Origin: an uncultured Prevotella sp.
GTDB lineage: Bacteria > Bacteroidota > Bacteroidia > Bacteroidales > Bacteroidaceae
NCBI GenBank assembly: GCA_902495455.1
Contig: CABUXJ010000010.1
Coordinates: 1 to 64,000, forward strand
Reading direction: 5' to 3'
Length of the DNA stretch: 64,000 bases
In this document: positions 60,038 through 64,000 of the stretch, one piece after another
How the letters are laid out: each line of letters starts with the position of its first letter
Numbering within the stretch: position 1 is the stretch's first letter
The notes under the pieces: model-generated
The model's input: the letters and a program-made list of their open reading frames with translations, nothing else
Database searches by the model: none
Told to the model about the DNA's origin: nothing
Made by a program: the position numbers and the translations under genes

Positions 60038-60094
60038 TGGTTTGAGGTCAGTCATAATCCAATCTCCTGCCGACAACAACAAATCAAAACCAAT

Positions 60095-61786
60095 ATGACA
60101 AACATCTTGTTAAACATCGACGCAGCAGCCATCGACTGGGCAAGGGCCCAATTCGCCCTCACCGCCATCTACCACTGGCTGTTCGTGCCGCTCACGCTGG
60201 GCCTCGCGCTCATCATGGGCATCATCGAGACCATCTATTGGCGCACGCGCAAGGCCTTCTGGCGTGACGCCGCCAAGTTCTGGCAAAAGCTCTTCGGCAT
60301 CAATTTCGCGATGGGCGTAGCCACGGGCATCATCCTCGAATTTGAGTTCGGCACCAACTGGAGCAACTACTCATGGTTCGTGGGCGACATCTTCGGCGCT
60401 CCGCTGGCCGTGGAAGGCATCATCGCCTTCTTCATGGAGTCCACGTTTGTGGCCGTGATGTTCTTCGGCTGGAAGAAAGTGTCGGCCGGATTCCACCTCA
60501 CCGCCACGTGGCTGACCGGTCTCGGGGCCACATTCTCGGCCTGGTGGATACTCGTGGCCAACGCCTGGATGCAGAATCCGGTCGGATGCCGGTTCAATCC
60601 CGACACCATGCGCAACGAGATGACATCGTTCCTCGACGTCGCGCTGTCCCCCGTGGCCGTCGACAAGTTCTGCCATACCGTCACCTCGGCATGGATCATC
60701 GGCGCAATCTTTGTCGTCGCCGTCAGCTGCTACTACCTGCTGCGCGGCCGCGAGAAGAAGCTGGCCGTCGAAAGCATCAAGGTCGGAGGCATCGTCGGAC
60801 TCATCGCCTCGCTGCTCGCCGTACACACCGGCGACGGCTCGGCCTATCAGGTGGCACAGGTCCAGCCCATGAAACTGGCCGCTATGGAGGCCCTCTATGA
60901 CGGCGGCGAAGCCCAGGGACTCACCGTCATCGCCGCCGTCAATCCCTTCCGTCAGCCCGACTACAAGGCCGGCGGCGACCCGCCCCTGCGCATCGCCATC
61001 CCCTACGGCCTCTCCTTCCTCGCCACACGCGACATCAACGGCTACGTCCCGGGCATCAACGACATCATGCGCGGCGGATATATGCTGGAGAACAACACCC
61101 GCGAGATATCTATGGATGAAAAAGTGCACCGCGGTCAACTGGCCATCCTGGCTCTCAAGGAGTACCGCGAACTGAAAGCCAAGGGCCGCAACGCCCTCCT
61201 CTCCTCGGACAAACGTCCCGACATCGACCCCGCTACGGGACTGACCATAGCCGAGGCCAACCGCATGCGGGTGCTCGAATACGGCATCAACCAGAACATG
61301 CGCTACTTCGGCTACGGCTATATCACCAAGCAGTCGCAGCTCGTCCCCTACATCCCCCTGTGCTTCTACGCCTTCCGCGCGATGGTCGGACTGGGCGCGC
61401 TGTTCATCCTCTTCTTTGCCGTCGTGGTCTTCTTCGCCTTCCGTCGTGACATCACCCGTCCGCGCTGGCTCCACCGCGCCGCCATCGTCATGCTGCCACT
61501 GGGCTACATCGCCAGTGAGGCCGGCTGGCTCGTGGCCGAGTTCGGCCGCCAGCCGTGGGCCATCCAGGACATGATGCCCACATGGGTCGGCGTGAGCGCC
61601 ATCGGTAGCGGCAGCGTCGCCACCACGTTCTTTGTCTTCCTCGCCCTCTTCACCGCACTCCTGGCCGTGGAGATCAGCATCATGGTCCGCGAGATCAAGA
61701 AAGGCGGCAAGGAGTCCGCCACGGCAGCCGCCACGCAGTCCGTCGAAGACGGGCAGAGACCGGAATCAACAACCCAACAAAAATAA
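60095..61786 (+). CDS. cydA: Cytochrome bd ubiquinol oxidase, subunit I
   Basis: 563 residues with nine or more membrane helices. The opening WARAQFALTAIYHWLFVPLTLGLALIMGIIE has the His of the high-spin heme b (His27). GVATGIILEFEFGTNWSNYSWFVGDIFGAPLAVEGIIAFFMEST and the GWLVAEFGRQPWAIQDMMPT end segment are strongly conserved. A long soluble insert (about 250-410) forms the quinol-binding Q-loop region. The enzyme oxidises (mena)quinol and reduces oxygen to water, protecting anaerobes from low oxygen. It is the middle gene of the DUF4492-cydAB operon. Confidence 0.96.
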   Translation: MTNILLNIDAAAIDWARAQFALTAIYHWLFVPLTLGLALIMGIIETIYWRTRKAFWRDAAKFWQKLFGINFAMGVATGIILEFEFGTNWSNYSWFVGDIFGAPLAVEGIIAFFMESTFVAVMFFGWKKVSAGFHLTATWLTGLGATFSAWWILVANAWMQNPVGCRFNPDTMRNEMTSFLDVALSPVAVDKFCHTVTSAWIIGAIFVVAVSCYYLLRGREKKLAVESIKVGGIVGLIASLLAVHTGDGSAYQVAQVQPMKLAAMEALYDGGEAQGLTVIAAVNPFRQPDYKAGGDPPLRIAIPYGLSFLATRDINGYVPGINDIMRGGYMLENNTREISMDEKVHRGQLAILALKEYRELKAKGRNALLSSDKRPDIDPATGLTIAEANRMRVLEYGINQNMRYFGYGYITKQSQLVPYIPLCFYAFRAMVGLGALFILFFAVVVFFAFRRDITRPRWLHRAAIVMLPLGYIASEAGWLVAEFGRQPWAIQDMMPTWVGVSAIGSGSVATTFFVFLALFTALLAVEISIMVREIKKGGKESATAAATQSVEDGQRPESTTQQK

Positions 61787-61801
61787 AACAATCAAGTCAT
61801 C

Positions 61802-62944
61802 ATGACATACGCATTTCTTCAACACTACTGGTGGTTCCTCGTATCGCTGCTGGGAGCCCTGCTCGTCTTCCTGCTCTTCGTCCAGGGAGGCAACTCGCTG
61901 CTGCTGTCCATCGGCCGCACCCCCGAAGAGCGCCGTCTGCTGGTCAACTCCACCGGCCGCAAATGGGAGTTCACGTTCACCACGCTCGTCACCTTCGGCG
62001 GAGCCTTCTTCGCATCGTTCCCGCTGTTCTACAGCACCAGTTTCGGCGGAGCCTACTGGCTGTGGATGATCATCCTCTTCACCTTTGTGGCCCAGGCCGT
62101 GAGCTATGAGTTCCAAAACAAACTGGGCAATCTCGTCGGCCCGCGCACCTTCCAGTGGTGTCTCGTCGTCAACGGCATTGTCGGCCCGCTGCTGCTCGGC
62201 GGGGCCGTGGCCACATTCTTCGACGGCAGCAATTTCATCGTCAGCCGTGACAATCTCGTCGGCGGTGTCCAGCCCATCATCAGCCATTGGGCCAACGCCT
62301 CCCACGGTTTGGACGCCCTGCTCGACCCGTGGAACCTCATCTTCGGCTTCGCCGTCTTCTTCCTCGCCCGCTGTCTCGGCCTGCTCTACTTCATCAACAA
62401 CATCGGCGACGAGACCATCCGCAGCCGCTGCAGCGTCCGGCTCATAGGCACATCCGTGCCCTTCGTCATACTGTTTGTGGCCTTCCTCGTGCGCACCCTG
62501 CTCAAGGACGGCTTTGCCGCAGACCCCGCCACAGGCCTCATCGTGATGAAACCGATGAAATATCTGCACAACCTCGTCGACATGTGGTATGTCGCCGTGA
62601 CACTCCTCGCCGGCATCGCGCTCGTGCTCTACGGCATCATCCGCACCATCCTCAGCAAGACCTACATCCGCGGCATCTGGCCGGCAGGCGTCGGCACGGT
62701 CCTGACCGTCCTGTCCCTGCTGCTCTCGGCCGGATGGAACTCGACAGCCTTCTATCCCTCGACGGCCGACCTGCAGAGCTCGCTCACGATAGCCAACGCC
62801 TGCAGCAGCGAGTTTACGCTCCGCACGATGGCCGTCGTCAGCCTCTTCATCCCCTTCGTGCTCGCATACATCATCTACGCATGGCGCGCCATCGACAGCC
62901 GCGAGCTCACACGACAGGAGATCGAGAACGACGAAGCCTATTGA
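61802..62944 (+). CDS. cydB: Cytochrome bd ubiquinol oxidase, subunit II
   Basis: 380 residues with about eight membrane helices. FLQHYWWFLVSLLGALLVFLLFVQGGN is the typical first helix. NSTGRKWEFTFTTLVTFGGAFFASFPLFYSTSFGGAYWLWM and the later RCLGLLYFINNI segment match the family. The C-terminal half is somewhat diverged, as in other Bacteroidota CydB. It pairs with CydA to form the oxidase and starts 15 bases after the cydA stop. A reversed family G repeat begins about 16 bases after its stop. Confidence 0.95.
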   Translation: MTYAFLQHYWWFLVSLLGALLVFLLFVQGGNSLLLSIGRTPEERRLLVNSTGRKWEFTFTTLVTFGGAFFASFPLFYSTSFGGAYWLWMIILFTFVAQAVSYEFQNKLGNLVGPRTFQWCLVVNGIVGPLLLGGAVATFFDGSNFIVSRDNLVGGVQPIISHWANASHGLDALLDPWNLIFGFAVFFLARCLGLLYFINNIGDETIRSRCSVRLIGTSVPFVILFVAFLVRTLLKDGFAADPATGLIVMKPMKYLHNLVDMWYVAVTLLAGIALVLYGIIRTILSKTYIRGIWPAGVGTVLTVLSLLLSAGWNSTAFYPSTADLQSSLTIANACSSEFTLRTMAVVSLFIPFVLAYIIYAWRAIDSRELTRQEIENDEAY

Positions 62945-62959
62945 TGCGGAACGCGACAA

Positions 62960-63503
62960 GCGCTTTTGTCCGTAAAATTCTGAATTTAAGCGCATTTTTT
63001 CGGGGCACTTTCTGAAATTTTCCCGCCGCGCTCTCAAATATTCAAATCTCACGAAGCTCAAAATCGGGCGGTTTTTCCGGTGGGAAAACCGCCCTTTCTA
63101 TAAACCATTGTCATACAACCACTTACAATCGCACAGGTCTCCCTCCCCTTGGGGAGGGCGGGGTGGGACCCTCCCGTAAGGGCCTTATTGCTCTGCAACG
63201 GGGCTGCTATTGCTCTCTGGCGGCAGCCCCGTTGCAACATGACGGCGTGCTCGCCAGGATGCAATAATGGCCCCATTGCTCGCCGACGACCACTTTTTTG
63301 CCCTTTTCCGGCAACCAAAAACTCGCCGACTTTTGTGTTTCAGAAGAGCCGTAAGGCCCTTACGGGGTTGTTTGAAGCCGCAGGTCTCTCCCCCTTGGGG
63401 GAGCCGGAGGGGGCCATCAGAAGTTTTAAGGCCCTTATTGCCCCCGAAAACGCAAATCTTCAAGCATTTTTCCGAACACGATTTTGTAAAGATATGTCAT
63501 ACG
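62960..63503. repeat. Family G composite element, copy 4 (- orientation)
   Basis: About 540 bases, the reverse complement of the copies at 22480, 47556 and 54163: the GTCAAATTAA-like end is at the left and TTTTGTAAAG at the right. The family B hairpin (CTCCCCCTTGGGGGAG), the GCAACGGGGC block and the CCCGATTTT pair are all present. A family A repeat adjoins its right end, as in copies 2 and 3 but on the corresponding side for the reversed orientation. Confidence 0.92.
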
Positions 63504-63507
63504 TAAT

Positions 63508-63645
63508 ACCCACCTAACACCCACCCCAACCCTCCCGAAGGGAGGGAGTTTGAATACCTTAAAGCATATCAAGCTCCCTCCCTTCGGGAGGGTTGGGGTG
63601 GGTGTTGGGGTGGGTGTTGGGGGTGGGTGTTAGGTGGGTTGTAGG
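63508..63645. repeat. Family A inverted repeat, right end of window
   Basis: Arms about 63518-63552 and 63570-63604 with family A text, plus TACCCACCTAACA on the left and repeated GTGGGTGTTGGGG and TTAGGTGGG on the right. It directly follows family G copy 4. Confidence 0.92.
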
Positions 63646-63774
63646 AAGCGGATTTTTATTTTCCAGCCTTTAAAATGTCCAACATCTGTCCACAAAACCA
63701 AAAATAACTACTATAAAATCCCTCTTTTCGCCATTTTTTGTTAATATTTCTACCCTCTTTTGAAAAACATTAAC

Positions 63775-63782
63775 TACCTTTG
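63775..63782 (+). promoter_or_regulatory. Putative -7 element of the edge gene
   Basis: TACCTTTG, matching TAnnTTTG, 49 bases ahead of the ATG at 63832. No well-spaced upstream TTTG was recognised. Confidence 0.5.
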
Positions 63783-63831
63783 CCAATATAATCGGACTAC
63801 CGAAACTATTAACTAACCAAAATAATAAACA

Positions 63832-64000
63832 ATGAGAACAAAACTATTTAAACAATTAGTTCTTGTCTGCTTTGCGCTCCTATTGGGGGGGGGTAAATCA
63901 GGCATGGGCGCAACAGACAACATTGTACAAAATGGGAGAAATTTGGAATAGCACAACTTTTCCCACTGTCGAAGGAGCAACTGTACAATCAGGCATATTC
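63832..64000 (+). pseudogene. Start of a secreted-protein gene interrupted by a nine-G tract (possibly phase-variable)
   Basis: From the ATG at 63832 the frame reads a signal-peptide start (MRTKLFKQLVLVCFALLLG). It then meets nine consecutive G (63885-63893), after which this frame stops at TAG 63949-63951, giving only 39 residues. Reading on in the frame one G shorter gives VNQAWAQQTTLYKMGEIWN and continues open to the window edge; AWAQ is a normal signal-peptidase site. With eight G the gene would therefore be intact. This is either a slipped-strand ON/OFF switch, a true mutation or a sequencing error. The rest of the gene lies beyond the window. Confidence 0.7.

Noticed and set aside
61766..63061. 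431-codon minus-strand frame opposite cydB
   Set aside because: Antisense to cydB and running into a family G repeat; low-complexity Glu/Asp/Ala-rich text only.
1..64000. tRNA, rRNA or other classical stable RNA genes
   Set aside because: The intergenic regions were read for cloverleaf-type ends (GTTCRA, CCA-proximal stems) and rRNA text; only repeats and the cobalamin riboswitch were found.

Overview
The window is a chromosomal stretch from a member of the Bacteroidota, most likely Prevotellaceae (Prevotella sensu lato). The evidence is: several starts preceded by the Bacteroidota -7 element TAnnTTTG with a TTG or TTTG about 19-20 bases upstream; a type IX secretion (T9SS) component of the PorZ type plus a giant protein with a Prevotella-style C-terminal sorting tail; an N-succinylornithine-type carbamoyltransferase; a succinate CoA-transferase; and a DUF4492-cydA-cydB cluster. 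No rRNA, tRNA, CRISPR array, transposase, integrase or phage gene was seen.

Layout. 1-8.5 kb: the 3' end of a UDP-galactopyranose mutase gene, then a minus-strand run GH3-like protein > Ig-like lipoprotein > DUF3108 protein > helix-hairpin-helix protein, and a succinate CoA-transferase. 8.5-16.6 kb: repeats, then a cobalamin riboswitch leading into one 2212-residue secreted modular protein (CUB-like and sialidase-N-like modules, a right-handed beta-helix, a DUF4465-like domain and a T9SS tail). 16.8-22.3 kb: an RND efflux operon (adaptor, pump, TolC). 22.3-23.5 kb: repeats and a cluster of DnaA-box-like sites that could be a replication origin. 23.5-31.8 kb: nadA, a GT-C type membrane protein, a PorZ-like gene, rdgB and leuS. 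32-38.7 kb: an unknown protein, an SGNH hydrolase, argF', an M28 lipoprotein, a C26-M19 fusion and an Lrp regulator. 40-47.3 kb: gltB, gltD and an aldo/keto reductase. 48.3-54 kb: metG and a surface-glycan set (flippase, GT14-like transferase, LicD). 55-63 kb: a polytopic membrane protein, an S8 protease, xseA, xseB and DUF4492-cydAB. The right edge holds the first part of a secreted-protein gene broken by a run of nine G.

The most distinctive property is the density of non-coding palindromic repeats of several families and how closely they are built into genes. An approximately 530-bp composite element occurs four times in good form and twice in degenerate form. Smaller hairpin families flank most genes. 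Repeat sequence lies in frame inside gltB and inside the C26-M19 fusion gene, forms much of the signal peptide of an M28 lipoprotein, and supplies the C-termini of an S8 protease and of the carbamoyltransferase. Together with the riboswitch-controlled giant surface protein, the possible origin and the poly-G tract, these are the points most worth following up.
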